DNA of 64,000 bases from Flavobacterium sp. 83 (GCF_000744835.1 NZ_JQMS01000001.1:868001-932000); one strand, 5' to 3'; counted from the first letter of the stretch, positions 26,776 through 35,360 are shown. The notes: generated by a model not told the origin, from the sequence alone. Program-made: numbers and translations.

Positions 26776-26795
26776 ATTGCTTCGTTCCTCGCAAT
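26776..26795. repeat. 20-bp dispersed sequence ATTGC(N10)GCAAT, copy 2
   Basis: Reads ATTGCTTCGTTCCTCGCAAT, two mismatches from the copy at 13691-13710. Confidence 0.5.
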
Positions 26796-26821
26796 GACAA
26801 CTGAATACTGAACACTTTTTT

Positions 26822-27133
26822 CTAGTGTTCCGAAATCAATTCTAACTCAGTTCTAAAAGCCAGCATTTTGTCTCCAAACAATTTCAATCCTTCTTCGCGA
26901 AAAGCGGGTGCATCTTCCTGATAATATTTCTCCAGAGTTTCCTTACTATCTGTTGTGTATTGTACGGAATAAGTCACTCCTCCCATTTCCTCTTCAATTA
27001 AAACCCGCACCATTCTTGCCGAGGAAAACTTTCCAGTAGCCAAAATTTCCGGAATGTGCTTGTGTTGCATCCAAATCATCCATTGGTCATGAACGCTTTC
27101 GTGTATGTTTGTGGTAACGTTGTATATTATCAT
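26822..27133 (-). CDS. DUF4286 family protein
   Basis: A 103-residue small cytosolic protein with a ferredoxin-like (Dabb/ABM-type) pattern: MIIYNVTTNIHESVHDQWMIWMQHKHIPEILATGKF, GGVTYSVQYTTDSKETLEKYY and a closing EGLKLFGDKMLAFRTELELI. This is the DUF4286 family, common next to serS and rsmA in Flavobacteriia. Function unknown. It follows the TPR gene's neighbourhood on the same strand, with a repeat-containing 84-bp spacer. Confidence 0.85.
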   Translation of the reverse strand: MIIYNVTTNIHESVHDQWMIWMQHKHIPEILATGKFSSARMVRVLIEEEMGGVTYSVQYTTDSKETLEKYYQEDAPAFREEGLKLFGDKMLAFRTELELISEH

Positions 27134-27140
27134 TTTTTTT

Positions 27141-27207
27141 AGATTGTTAGACTTTTAGATTATTAGATTGTTAGACTTTTTCAAAAAATCCAAAATCTAA
27201 TAATCTA
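27141..27207. repeat. Short tandem and inverted repeats between DUF4286 and TPR genes
   Basis: AGATTGTTAGACTTTT occurs twice (27141-27156 and 27165-27180), 8 bases apart. TAGATTATTAGA at 27156-27167 pairs with TCTAATAATCTA at 27196-27207, giving a 12-bp hairpin. Confidence 0.7.
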
Positions 27208-27217
27208 GCATTCTGTT

Positions 27218-29026
27218 TTATAAATTAGTATCCCCTCGCAATTGCCTGAATTTCTTTCTGGCTTCCACAAAATAAATACTGTCTTTGTGACTGAAAATTA
27301 TCTTTTCGTATAATGGTTTTGCCTTTTCGGGCTGTTGCAATTTTTTGTTATAAATTTCTGCTGAGAAGTATAAAGCTTCATCAATATAAATGCCGTCACT
27401 GTGCTGGTCTATAATAGTTTGATATTGGCTTAAAGCCAAAGTAAAATCACCTAATTTTTCATAAATTTTACCCAAACGCAATAATGTCACCGCCTCTATT
27501 TGCTTCGCCTGTTCGAGCGTAGCTCTCGGGTCCTGCCCTTTATAGTTTTTCAATATCGTTTGAAACTGCGCTATTGCTTCCTGATTTCTGTTTTGATATA
27601 AAAGATAATCTCCTTTGGCAAACTGTTTCAAAGCTGTTTGTGTCGAATCGGCAACGGTATTGTCATTTATTAAAAGAAAATATTCCAAAGCATCATTGGC
27701 AATCAATTGTGTATTCGCTGATTTTAATTCCTTGAATTGTTTCAAAGCCCAAATAAAATCCGTTTTGAAATAACTCGTTTTAGCGGCTTTCAAACTCGCT
27801 TCATGTGCCACAATATCATTTTTCAAATCCAATTCTATCTGTGAATAATAGATCAAAGCCTGATTGAATTTCTCTTCGTAAAGCAAAATATCCGCCAATT
27901 CCATTTTGGCCTGAGCCACATCATAATCATTCAATTGCAACTCCAGTGCTTTTTTGATTATTGCCTTTCCATCTTCCGGCTTTTTTAAATTAAAAGCTAC
28001 AAAATGTGCCTGAATCAGCTGCAAAGATAAGGTAAAAGGACTTATTTCAAATTGTTTCAACAAACCCTCTAATTCTGTATTGATGGCAACATATTCTTTT
28101 TCTTTAGCCTTCCCTATTTTCATTTTCATCAAATAGGAATTGGCTTGAATCAACAGTTCTAAATCTTTTGTGTTTTCCAATACAAAACCCAGAATTTCTT
28201 TGGCCGCATCGGGATTGTCTTCTTCAATAGCGAGTTGTCCTAAATTCACAATATTAGAAAGGGATTCCGGGTCGCGCTTGTAAATAGCTTTTTCCTGAAT
28301 AAATGCTTTCTCGAACTCTTTTTGTTGGGTATAAAACCAACTCAAATAATGATTCCAGAAAAGATCTTGGTTTTTTTGAGCTCTTATAATTAATGCTTTT
28401 CGAAGTATTTCGCTAAAATTGGCATCGCCCTCATCCACCATAAAACGAGACAGCTGATTTTGAATCTGTATCGAATTTTGAGGATTCGCATAGGCTTCAT
28501 TCAGAAAAGTATTAATCATCATTTCCTGATTGCCTAATTGCCCATAAAGCAACCCTATTTGATAATTAAAATTGAAATTCGGTTCTAATTCCGTTGCCGC
28601 TTGATAGGATTTCAAGGCATATTCCAACAACACCTTTCTCTCAAAAGAATTGGAAATACCGTACACTTCATTTGGGTTCTTTTTGATTCTGTCAAGTGCT
28701 TGCTCGTAGTAAATTTTGGCTTTGGCATCATTTTTTTGCAACTGATAATTGTATCCCAATTCGACCAGAAGATTCCCTTGCTTGTATTTGTCTAATCGGT
28801 CCAGTATTGCTTTTTCGGCAACAGAAAATTGCTGTAATTGTTGGTAACAGTCAATGGTTCTTAAAAAATACTGTGTGTTTTGTGGCAGGTTTTCCAGTAA
28901 CTCTTCATAACTGATTCTGGCTTTTTCAAAATCGCCTTTGTCATAATAATACTGCGCCAATTGTTCGTTTTGGGCGAAAGCAAATAGCGAGAATGACAAG
29001 GAGATATAAAGAAAAAGTTTTTTCAT
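27218..29026 (-). CDS. Exported tetratricopeptide-repeat protein
   Basis: A 602-residue protein with signal peptide MKKLFLYISLSFSLFAFAQ. The mature chain is a nearly continuous run of helical repeats; clear TPR units include LAQYYYDKGDFEKARISYEELLENLPQN (about 23-50), VELGYNYQLQKNDAKAKIYYEQAL, LADILLYEEKFNQALIYYSQIE and LRLGKIYEKLGDFTLALSQYQTIIDQHSDG (near the C-terminus). It is a periplasmic or outer-membrane scaffold; the partner is not evident. It lies downstream of serS on the same strand with a dispersed hairpin between, an arrangement I recall as common in Flavobacterium. Confidence 0.85.
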   Translation of the reverse strand: MKKLFLYISLSFSLFAFAQNEQLAQYYYDKGDFEKARISYEELLENLPQNTQYFLRTIDCYQQLQQFSVAEKAILDRLDKYKQGNLLVELGYNYQLQKNDAKAKIYYEQALDRIKKNPNEVYGISNSFERKVLLEYALKSYQAATELEPNFNFNYQIGLLYGQLGNQEMMINTFLNEAYANPQNSIQIQNQLSRFMVDEGDANFSEILRKALIIRAQKNQDLFWNHYLSWFYTQQKEFEKAFIQEKAIYKRDPESLSNIVNLGQLAIEEDNPDAAKEILGFVLENTKDLELLIQANSYLMKMKIGKAKEKEYVAINTELEGLLKQFEISPFTLSLQLIQAHFVAFNLKKPEDGKAIIKKALELQLNDYDVAQAKMELADILLYEEKFNQALIYYSQIELDLKNDIVAHEASLKAAKTSYFKTDFIWALKQFKELKSANTQLIANDALEYFLLINDNTVADSTQTALKQFAKGDYLLYQNRNQEAIAQFQTILKNYKGQDPRATLEQAKQIEAVTLLRLGKIYEKLGDFTLALSQYQTIIDQHSDGIYIDEALYFSAEIYNKKLQQPEKAKPLYEKIIFSHKDSIYFVEARKKFRQLRGDTNL

Positions 29027-29070
29027 TATTAATTTTTTACGCTAAATAGTACTTTATCCAAAGTCATTTA

Positions 29071-29129
29071 ACCGCAAATTCGCAAATTATTTTATAATTC
29101 AATAAAAATAAAATTTGCGAATTTGCGGT
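29071..29129. repeat. Dispersed long hairpin, copy 2
   Basis: Perfect 18-bp arms ACCGCAAATTCGCAAATT (29071-29088) and inverted partner (29112-29129) around a 23-nt A/T loop. It lies between serS and the TPR gene. Related copies are at 12238 and 37431. Confidence 0.85.
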
Positions 29130-29148
29130 AAATAAAAACAAGCTAAAT

Positions 29149-30420
29149 TTAATCTATAATATCAAACCCGCAATACGGACGCAAAACTTCTGGGATTACG
29201 ATTCCTTCCGGAGTTTGGTAATTTTCTAAAATTCCAGCCAATACTCTTGGTAAAGCCAATGAACTTCCGTTTAAAGTATGAGCCAATTGGTTTTTCCCGT
29301 CTTTGTCTTTGAAACGTAATTTCAAACGATTTGCTTGAAAAGTCTCAAAATTAGAAACCGAACTAATTTCTAACCAACGATCTTGCGCAGTAGAAAAAAC
29401 TTCGAAATCATACGTCAAAGCTGAAGTAAAACCCATATCACCGCCACAAAGGCGCAAAATTCTGTATGGTAATTTCAATTCCTGAAGAATACTTTTAACG
29501 TGTTCGACCATTCCGTCCAAAGCTTCGTATGATTTATCTGGATGTTCTACACGTACAATTTCCACTTTGTCAAATTGATGCAAACGGTTTAATCCACGTA
29601 CGTGCGCACCATAAGAACCTGCTTCACGACGGAAACAAGGCGTGTAAGCCGTTGTTAAAACTGGTAATTCATTTTCGTTAAGGATTACATCACGAAACAA
29701 ATTCGTTACCGGAACCTCCGCTGTTGGGATTAAGTATAAGTCATCGGTTTTGTCATGGTACATTTGCCCTTCTTTGTCAGGTAATTGTCCCGTTCCATAA
29801 GCTGATGCTTCATTCACCATATGCGGAACCTGAACTTCATTATAACCGGCAGCCGTATTTTTATCCAAGAAATAATTAATCAAGGCACGTTGTAATCGTG
29901 CTCCTTTTCCTTTATAAACAGGAAATCCTGCGCCAGTGATTTTTACACCCAATTCAAAATCGATGATGTCGTATTTTTTTACCAATTCCCAATGCGGTTG
30001 TGCTCCTTCATGCAAAACTGGAATTTCCCCTTCTTCAAAAACGTTTAGGTTTTCCTCCGGCGTTTTCCCAACAGGAACAATATCAGCTGGAAGATTGGGT
30101 AACGTATATAATTTCTCTAAAAGTTCTGCGGCAAGTGCATCGGCTTTTTCTGCTAAAACTTTGCTTTTCTCTTTGTTTAAAACAGTTTTTTCTTTTAGTA
30201 TTGCGGCTTTCGCTTTCTCTCCGCTTTTCATCAATTCGCCAATATCTTTGGATAATTTATTAGATTCGGATAAAATGTTGTCTAACTCCACTTGCGTAGC
30301 GCGACGTTTTTCGTCCAGTTGTACCACTTCTTCAACAACACTTGTAGCATCGATGTTTCTCTTTGCCAAAGCGGTGATTACTTTTTCTTGATTCTCTCTA
30401 ATAAATGCGATTTGTAACAT
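29149..30420 (-). CDS. serS: Serine--tRNA ligase
   Basis: A 423-residue class II aminoacyl-tRNA synthetase. The N-terminal 110 residues form the long antiparallel coiled-coil arm that grips the tRNA-Ser long variable arm (KRRATQVELDNILSESNKLSKDI...). Motif 2 is seen in FRREAGSYGAHVRGLNRLHQFDKVEIV and motif 3 in LAHTLNGSSLALPRVLAGILENYQ. Length and order are normal. A TAnnTTTG promoter lies 41 bases upstream. Confidence 0.97.
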   Translation of the reverse strand: MLQIAFIRENQEKVITALAKRNIDATSVVEEVVQLDEKRRATQVELDNILSESNKLSKDIGELMKSGEKAKAAILKEKTVLNKEKSKVLAEKADALAAELLEKLYTLPNLPADIVPVGKTPEENLNVFEEGEIPVLHEGAQPHWELVKKYDIIDFELGVKITGAGFPVYKGKGARLQRALINYFLDKNTAAGYNEVQVPHMVNEASAYGTGQLPDKEGQMYHDKTDDLYLIPTAEVPVTNLFRDVILNENELPVLTTAYTPCFRREAGSYGAHVRGLNRLHQFDKVEIVRVEHPDKSYEALDGMVEHVKSILQELKLPYRILRLCGGDMGFTSALTYDFEVFSTAQDRWLEISSVSNFETFQANRLKLRFKDKDGKNQLAHTLNGSSLALPRVLAGILENYQTPEGIVIPEVLRPYCGFDIID

Positions 30421-30460
30421 AGCTTGATTTTTTTAACGCTAACTTTTATAATAATGGAAG

Positions 30461-30468
30461 CAAATTTA
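30461..30468 (-). promoter_or_regulatory. -7 promoter element for serS
   Basis: Minus-strand TAAATTTG (TAnnTTTG), 40 bases before the serS ATG. Confidence 0.5.
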
Positions 30469-30645
30469 AGGAAATGTTTGATAGAAATGGGGGAAAAAAT
30501 TAGTCAAAAGTCGAAAGTCATAAAGTCCAATACTTATGTATGCTTCAAATGCCCTAATGTTTAATTTACATTGACAACATAACTTCAAAAAAACAAATAA
30601 AAACAGGACTTTAAAAACTTTATGACATTGGACTTTTGACTTACT

Positions 30646-31185
30646 TTAGTCTCTTTTAATCTCGTGCCCCACAAATTCTTCTAAGGTTGCAAACATGTCG
30701 TCTACAGAAAGGACTTCAAAATCGGGGTGTGTTTTAAGAAAATCAGCATTTAAAGTAATCAAGTTTTCTTCTATTTCGAAAAAAGTGTCGTTGTTAAGCA
30801 AATCTCGGATAGGATTTACACCTTCCAATTTCCCTTTCAGGAATTTATTCAGCTTGACACTGCTCATTAATTTTACTTTTTTGGATTGTTGTTGGAACAA
30901 TTCCAAATGCTTTTCGGCTCCAATCAATGCCAAACCTTCTTCTATCAATTCGTTTAGCTCTTTGTCCCAACCCGAATTATATACAAATTGAGCAAAATTT
31001 CCCTCGGTATATTGTGACGTATAATAATCTAAATAATAACTCATTATAGCATCTTCGTGAATCAAATCATCGCTTACACCTTCCTCACGCATTAAGTTGA
31101 TTACCGAAATATTAGAGTGAATTACATCTTGGAGATTTTCACTGTTCATTGCCGTTTCTGAAATAATTATTCTACCGAATTCCAT
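30646..31185 (-). CDS. DMP19/DUF4375-like protein
   Basis: A 179-residue acidic cytosolic protein. The stretch ILSYY-like AIMSYYLDYYTSQYTEGNFAQFVYNSGW resembles the DMP19 (DUF4375) family, named after a DNA-mimic protein of Neisseria. Its many Asp and Glu residues are compatible with DNA mimicry but do not prove it. An internal Met at residue 13 is a second possible start. Single gene. Confidence 0.65.
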   Translation of the reverse strand: MEFGRIIISETAMNSENLQDVIHSNISVINLMREEGVSDDLIHEDAIMSYYLDYYTSQYTEGNFAQFVYNSGWDKELNELIEEGLALIGAEKHLELFQQQSKKVKLMSSVKLNKFLKGKLEGVNPIRDLLNNDTFFEIEENLITLNADFLKTHPDFEVLSVDDMFATLEEFVGHEIKRD

Positions 31186-31254
31186 TTGTTTTGTGTTTAA
31201 ATACTAAAGTGCAAATTTCAGTTAAATTATTACAGTAAAGAAATACATTGTGAT

Positions 31255-31425
31255 TTATATGACATCAGATTCGTTACCATTCTTTTTCTGATTCATTTTT
31301 GTAACCAAAGCTTTCAACCGCAACGCTTTTTCTTTTTTTTCTTCTTGAAGTTTAGCCTTTTTCCGATTGAGCAATTTGGTATGTAAAGCCTTATTTTTGG
31401 TGTTTTTTTCGGGTCCTTTTGCCAT
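31255..31425 (-). CDS. Tiny basic protein, unknown
   Basis: A 56-codon frame beginning MAKGPEKNTKNKALHTKLL and continuing as a lysine-rich helix (NRKKAKLQEEKKEKALRLKALVTKMNQKK). No signal or membrane segment. Its composition (about one third Lys/Arg) suggests nucleic-acid or ribosome binding, which is inference only. Support for being real: it starts with ATG and fills an otherwise empty gap; similar small MAKGP- proteins are common in Flavobacterium as far as I recall. Confidence 0.5.
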   Translation of the reverse strand: MAKGPEKNTKNKALHTKLLNRKKAKLQEEKKEKALRLKALVTKMNQKKNGNESDVI

Positions 31426-31669
31426 GGTTTACAGTATTCTTTAATTATGTTTACAAAGATAAAAAAATGATAGTTATGGGCGATTAGAAATCCAACAGAT
31501 AGTGAGAATTTGCAATTCTAGCAGACAAACTATGACAAAAAAACAGGCAACATTTATTTGTAAAAATGATTATATACTAATTCGAATAATTTTGATTTTT
31601 GTTGCGGGAACAGATTGCAACTCTCCTATCGGGTCCTCAATCAATCCAATCGCCTATTGTGTGCAGTTT

Positions 31670-32446
31670 TTATATTTCTTTTAAAGTTGAATAATACTCA
31701 ACTACTTCTGATGAAAAAATTGGATTTTTAACATTTTCTCGAATTTGTTTAATATGTAAATTCAATTTTGTTTTTAACCAATCTAATTTTTCTTTTACCT
31801 CAATATTCTCATTATTGTAGTTTAAGAAAAAATTATTTCTTAAACTTTCAATATAATCATACAAACCAAATTCGATATCATCAAATTCTGATGATGATTT
31901 AGTAATATAGTCGATATAATACATACCATCATTATCTAACGAAAGAATATTCATTATGGATTCATTTTCGTCTTTTTCAGAATTTATATTTTTTCTGTGC
32001 TCTAAGCCATTTTTTATCACTTCTTCATCCACTATAATTCTTGGAAACTTGGCTTTTTTTGATTCGATTTCATATGCTTCAACCAATGCTGGTCCAAATA
32101 TAAGTTCAGAAGTATGTATTAATTTTCCAATACTAACACCTCCACGAATCAAAAAGCCTTTGTTTGCAAGTTCAAAACTTACATATAACAAATCTAATAA
32201 TGTATAAAATAATTGACTTGGCTCATTGTATTTATATGATATTACGATTGAATCTGAAAAATAAGTAATACATTTTGATTTGCAAAATCCTAAGTCATCA
32301 GTAATATTTTTAGATAGCTCTAAAATTGATTTTATTTTTTTAATTTTTTTTATATCATCTTCTCCATCAATATTCACTGTTTGATTAATGTGCTTTTTGA
32401 AACCTAAAATATCAATAAAACAACATATCCTTTTTTCGTAATTCAT
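31670..32446 (-). CDS. Class III nucleotide-cyclase-like protein
   Basis: A 258-residue soluble protein. It shows a degenerate class III adenylate/guanylate cyclase pattern: CCFIDILGF (Asp12 at the position of the first metal Asp), TYFSDSIVIS (Asp65 at the second), RGGVSIGKLIHTSELIFGPALVEAYEIESKKAKFPRIIVD (the strand and helix after the second Asp). Cyclases of this general sort make cCMP or cUMP in Pycsar anti-phage systems, but no Pycsar effector is seen here. It is the third gene of an operon with a PLD-J-domain protein and a gyrase-propeller-like protein (28-bp gap). Activity and product are unproven. Confidence 0.6.
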   Translation of the reverse strand: MNYEKRICCFIDILGFKKHINQTVNIDGEDDIKKIKKIKSILELSKNITDDLGFCKSKCITYFSDSIVISYKYNEPSQLFYTLLDLLYVSFELANKGFLIRGGVSIGKLIHTSELIFGPALVEAYEIESKKAKFPRIIVDEEVIKNGLEHRKNINSEKDENESIMNILSLDNDGMYYIDYITKSSSEFDDIEFGLYDYIESLRNNFFLNYNNENIEVKEKLDWLKTKLNLHIKQIRENVKNPIFSSEVVEYYSTLKEI

Positions 32447-32474
32447 TATTAAAATTGTTTGATTTTGATATATT

Positions 32475-33641
32475 TCATTTTATCGTTTTGTTAATTAAAT
32501 TGGGTAATTTAACTATAGCTTGAACATGTTCATTTTCATAAAAATCATTAATTTTTGTACCGTCAGGGAATCTTATACGGTTACTAATTAAATTGTTGAT
32601 TTTTATATCATCTGCCTTAAACTTATAAAAATATTTTTTGTTTGTAAGTAACAAAAAAATAGTTTCATCTTGTAAAATTTCTACATATGAAATAAATCTA
32701 TTTTTCGAAAATACTGGTTTCCAGTCTTCAATAGAATTATTAAGTACACTAGATTGTGTTTGTTGATTTTGAACAAAAAGCCCCTTTAATAAATTTTCTT
32801 CATTTTGTTTATTATTTAATTCTTCTATTGCTGCTTTAACTTCATGACTCCTCTCTTTATTTACATATGAAAATGTAACTTTTTCTTTTCTCACATAGTC
32901 TTTTTCAGAAACAAAAATTACATCATAATATTTCTCAGAGTTCTCAAGAATTGCCAGCCCGACAACGATATTATTGCCCTCTGCAAGTTTTCCTTGAATA
33001 TAACCAAATGAATTTTTAGGAGAACTTTTTATTTTAAATGCCTCATTATAAAATAATTGACCAAATTTAGAACTAATAACAATTAAACTATTTATATCCA
33101 CAATTTTTACTTTAACTAAAAAATCATATTCATTCAATTTTATAGCAAGCTCACTTGTCAATATTTCATCAATAAATAATTTGATTTTTGTTTTTTTTAC
33201 AAAACCATTTTGAGTGACAAAAAATAATTGCTTGCCTTTTATATTATTTAAATCATCAATTAATACAACATCAACTATTTCATCTTGAATTTCAATAGTA
33301 AATAAATCTTTTAAATCTTTTATTTTCAGTATTTTACCAATAGCTGTTGAAAAATATTTCCCAAATTTAGTAAAGAATATTATTTTAAATGTTCGAGTGA
33401 CTAATTCTATTGATATTAAATTTTCAATAAATACATTTTCGTTCTTTTTGTTGAAAATTAGATTTGCTGTTACGTTTTTGTAGTCTTCAATAGACATTGT
33501 TTGAAAATGAAAATCTCGACTAATTAATAGTAAAAATGATTGATTTGCTATTTCTAGAATTTTCTCTCCAATAGCAATTTGTTTTTCGATTTTTGCTAAT
33601 GAATTATTTACAGAGATTAAAGATTTATTATTTTCTTCCAT
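32475..33641 (-). CDS. GyrA C-terminal-propeller-like protein
   Basis: A 388-residue protein. After an N-terminal helix (LISVNNSLAKIEKQIAIGEKILEIAN, residues 8-33) come repeats of about 50 residues typical of the DNA gyrase A / topoisomerase IV C-terminal beta-pinwheel: KQLFFVTQNGFVKKTKIKLF, LIVISSKFGQLFYNEAFKIK, NIVVGLAILENSEKYYDVIFVSEKDYVRKEKV and a final IRFPDGTKIND. In gyrase this domain wraps DNA. No topoisomerase catalytic domain is present and a clear GyrA-box (QRRGGKG) is missing. It starts three bases after the stop of the PLD-J gene, so they are tightly coupled. It may bind or sense DNA topology; function unproven. Confidence 0.6.
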   Translation of the reverse strand: MEENNKSLISVNNSLAKIEKQIAIGEKILEIANQSFLLLISRDFHFQTMSIEDYKNVTANLIFNKKNENVFIENLISIELVTRTFKIIFFTKFGKYFSTAIGKILKIKDLKDLFTIEIQDEIVDVVLIDDLNNIKGKQLFFVTQNGFVKKTKIKLFIDEILTSELAIKLNEYDFLVKVKIVDINSLIVISSKFGQLFYNEAFKIKSSPKNSFGYIQGKLAEGNNIVVGLAILENSEKYYDVIFVSEKDYVRKEKVTFSYVNKERSHEVKAAIEELNNKQNEENLLKGLFVQNQQTQSSVLNNSIEDWKPVFSKNRFISYVEILQDETIFLLLTNKKYFYKFKADDIKINNLISNRIRFPDGTKINDFYENEHVQAIVKLPNLINKTIK

Positions 33642-33644
33642 ATT

Positions 33645-35054
33645 CTAAATAGTTGTTTCGTTTTTTAGTTCTTCAAGAATTTTTGTAAATTCTTCTTTTG
33701 TTTCCTCAAAATAATTATCCCAATTTTTAATATGGTTTATCTTGTTGAAAACATCAGTATTCTTGATTAATAATAACATTTCTTCTAGCTCATTACGTTT
33801 GCGAATTAAATTTTCTCTAATTATTTTAAGTTTATCTTTCTTATCTATAGTTTCACCTTGCGATTTGAAAATTCCTTTTTCTAAATCTTTTAAAATTTGA
33901 TTTACTTTTTCAAGATTATTATTATCGTAAGCGTTTTTTAAATCGGTAAATATTTTGGTTGCCAATTCTTTTTGGTCGTCCGTTACTTTGTCAGGATGAC
34001 AAAGTTTTGTCGCTTTACGATAATTTTTCTTTAATTCATTTTGTTTTTCTTCATCTAAAACAAAAGGTTTTGGCTCGTTTAATTTATCGTTATATGACTT
34101 TGAAAAATCTTCATAGTCAAATTTTGCTTCTTCGTATTCTTGCTGTTTTTGTTTGTCTTCCCTTGATTCTTTGGCAATTTTCTCAGCTACAACTTTCTTG
34201 TAATGAAGAATTTTGGTAATTAATCCCCCTAATTCTTCATTATACTTTAATTCAAAACTTCTGATGTTCTTTTCTATATCCGTTTTTTCGTCTGACAAAC
34301 TTGAAATTTGATATTCAAGACTTCTAATTTCTAATTGTAAAGCAGGAATTTCAGGATCGTTGTAAATACTTATCTTTTTGAATTCACCGGTGAAATTTTG
34401 AATTAAAACTACAGCCTGACTAAATTCTTTTTTTGAACAATGATTTAATATAATGGTTAATGAGTCCAGTTTTTTATCTGAATGATTTTTAGGAATAAGA
34501 CTTTTGGTTTTATCAACTTGATAATTAATATCTTCTAAATCTTCGAGCTTAATTACATTTACTAATGTTTCCAATCGTATAACAATCTTAATCCAATCTA
34601 TTTCCGCATTTGGATTGTAATATTTGTCTTTTATCTTGTCAAATTCCTGATTGAAATCTAAAATGAGGTTAAAATCCTCTTCAATCACAGTGATACTTTC
34701 GTGATTTGATTTTGCTTTTTGTGTCCAGTTATAAGAACCAAAAATTAAAATAGTATTGTCAATTACACAAAATTTGTTGTGCATTAAAGGCGCATAGGCA
34801 GTGTCTTTGCCAATCCAAAATATTTGTCCTCCATTTGTAATTAAATCTCGTGATTTTATATTGCTATCGTGATTTATTTCATGATTTGCCATAAGTAATT
34901 CAACCTGAATTCCTTCTTTGGCTTTCTCGCAAAGAATATCGAATAACTTCGCATCTGTAAACCAAGCCACTGCAATTCTAATACTTGTATGGGATTCTTG
35001 TAAACGAATTTCAATTTGTTTATGGATTTTTTCGAAGTAGGCTTGTGATTTCAT
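33645..35054 (-). CDS. Phospholipase-D-like nuclease with coiled coil and J-domain
   Basis: A 469-residue protein. Residues 1-135 are a PLD domain with one HKD motif: His92-x-Lys94-x4-Asp99 in HNKFCVID, followed by IFGSYNWTQ, as in Nuc-type nucleases and PLD6. One HKD implies an active dimer. Residues 240-325 form a charged coiled coil. Residues 330-385 look like a J-domain: LKKNYRKATKLCHPDKVTDDQKELATKIFTDLKNAYDN with the essential His353-Pro-Asp. J-domains recruit Hsp70 (DnaK). The combination suggests a nuclease recruited to or regulated by DnaK. It is the first gene of a three-gene operon and lies far from other chaperone genes in the window. Confidence 0.75.
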   Translation of the reverse strand: MKSQAYFEKIHKQIEIRLQESHTSIRIAVAWFTDAKLFDILCEKAKEGIQVELLMANHEINHDSNIKSRDLITNGGQIFWIGKDTAYAPLMHNKFCVIDNTILIFGSYNWTQKAKSNHESITVIEEDFNLILDFNQEFDKIKDKYYNPNAEIDWIKIVIRLETLVNVIKLEDLEDINYQVDKTKSLIPKNHSDKKLDSLTIILNHCSKKEFSQAVVLIQNFTGEFKKISIYNDPEIPALQLEIRSLEYQISSLSDEKTDIEKNIRSFELKYNEELGGLITKILHYKKVVAEKIAKESREDKQKQQEYEEAKFDYEDFSKSYNDKLNEPKPFVLDEEKQNELKKNYRKATKLCHPDKVTDDQKELATKIFTDLKNAYDNNNLEKVNQILKDLEKGIFKSQGETIDKKDKLKIIRENLIRKRNELEEMLLLIKNTDVFNKINHIKNWDNYFEETKEEFTKILEELKNETTI

Positions 35055-35180
35055 TAAATCTCTTTATTTCTTTAAAAGCTTGTATTTAGCTTTATATTCT
35101 TTCTTCAAATTTACAGAAAAGAAAATTCATTACTTTACGGCTTTCCGTAATTAAACAAAAACTTCATGTGATGCAGGATC

Positions 35181-35259
35181 CCCTAGCCCTGATAAAAGCG
35201 GTATCCTATTGTGCCGGGGTTCGGCACAATAGATATAGCGTAGAGCAGGAAATAGCTCC
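35181..35259 (+). ncRNA. Dispersed structured element, copy B (possible flavo-1-like RNA)
   Basis: CCCTAGCCCTGAT...GTATCCT, then a strong 11-bp G/C-containing hairpin (CTATTGTGCCG / CGGCACAATAG), then GATATAGCGTAGAGCAGG and AAATAGCTCC. Flanking blocks match copies A, C and D, but the central stem sequence is entirely different, the clearest case for structure conservation. Confidence 0.55.
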
Positions 35260-35297
35260 TGAAAACAATCCTAATATTTAAAAATACATGCAAGTAC

Positions 35298-35317
35298 GGA
35301 CAAGTCGCGACTTGTCC
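35298..35317. repeat. 20-bp perfect palindrome
   Basis: GGACAAGTCGCGACTTGTCC is its own reverse complement. It lies 17 bases before the metG -7 element, so it could be an operator or a mobile palindrome that happened to land there. Confidence 0.75.
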
Positions 35318-35333
35318 CTACCATAAAAAATCT

Positions 35334-35341
35334 TATTTTTG
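35334..35341 (+). promoter_or_regulatory. -7 promoter element for metG
   Basis: TATTTTTG (TAnnTTTG), 19 bases before the ATG; the leader must be very short. Confidence 0.6.
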
Positions 35342-35360
35342 CACTCAATAAAATTGAATC

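Larger units (their letters stand above)
35055..35360. other. 306-bp gap before metG
   Basis: Divergent region between the PLD-J operon and metG. It contains structured-element copy B (35181-35259), a 20-bp perfect palindrome (35298-35317) and the metG promoter. The first 120 bases next to the PLD-J gene should hold that operon's promoter, but no clean TAnnTTTG was found there. Confidence 0.6.

Noticed and set aside
29936-30391. 151-codon plus-strand frame opposite serS
   Set aside because: Shadow of the serS coiled-coil region; Ser/Phe-rich antisense composition.
31502-31684. 60-codon plus-strand frame beside the cyclase-like gene
   Set aside because: No family pattern, no promoter, and it runs into the 3' end of a convincing convergent gene.
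31670-32446. Complete Pycsar system around the cyclase-like gene
   Set aside because: No TIR or membrane Pycsar effector is adjacent; its partners are a PLD-J and a propeller protein.
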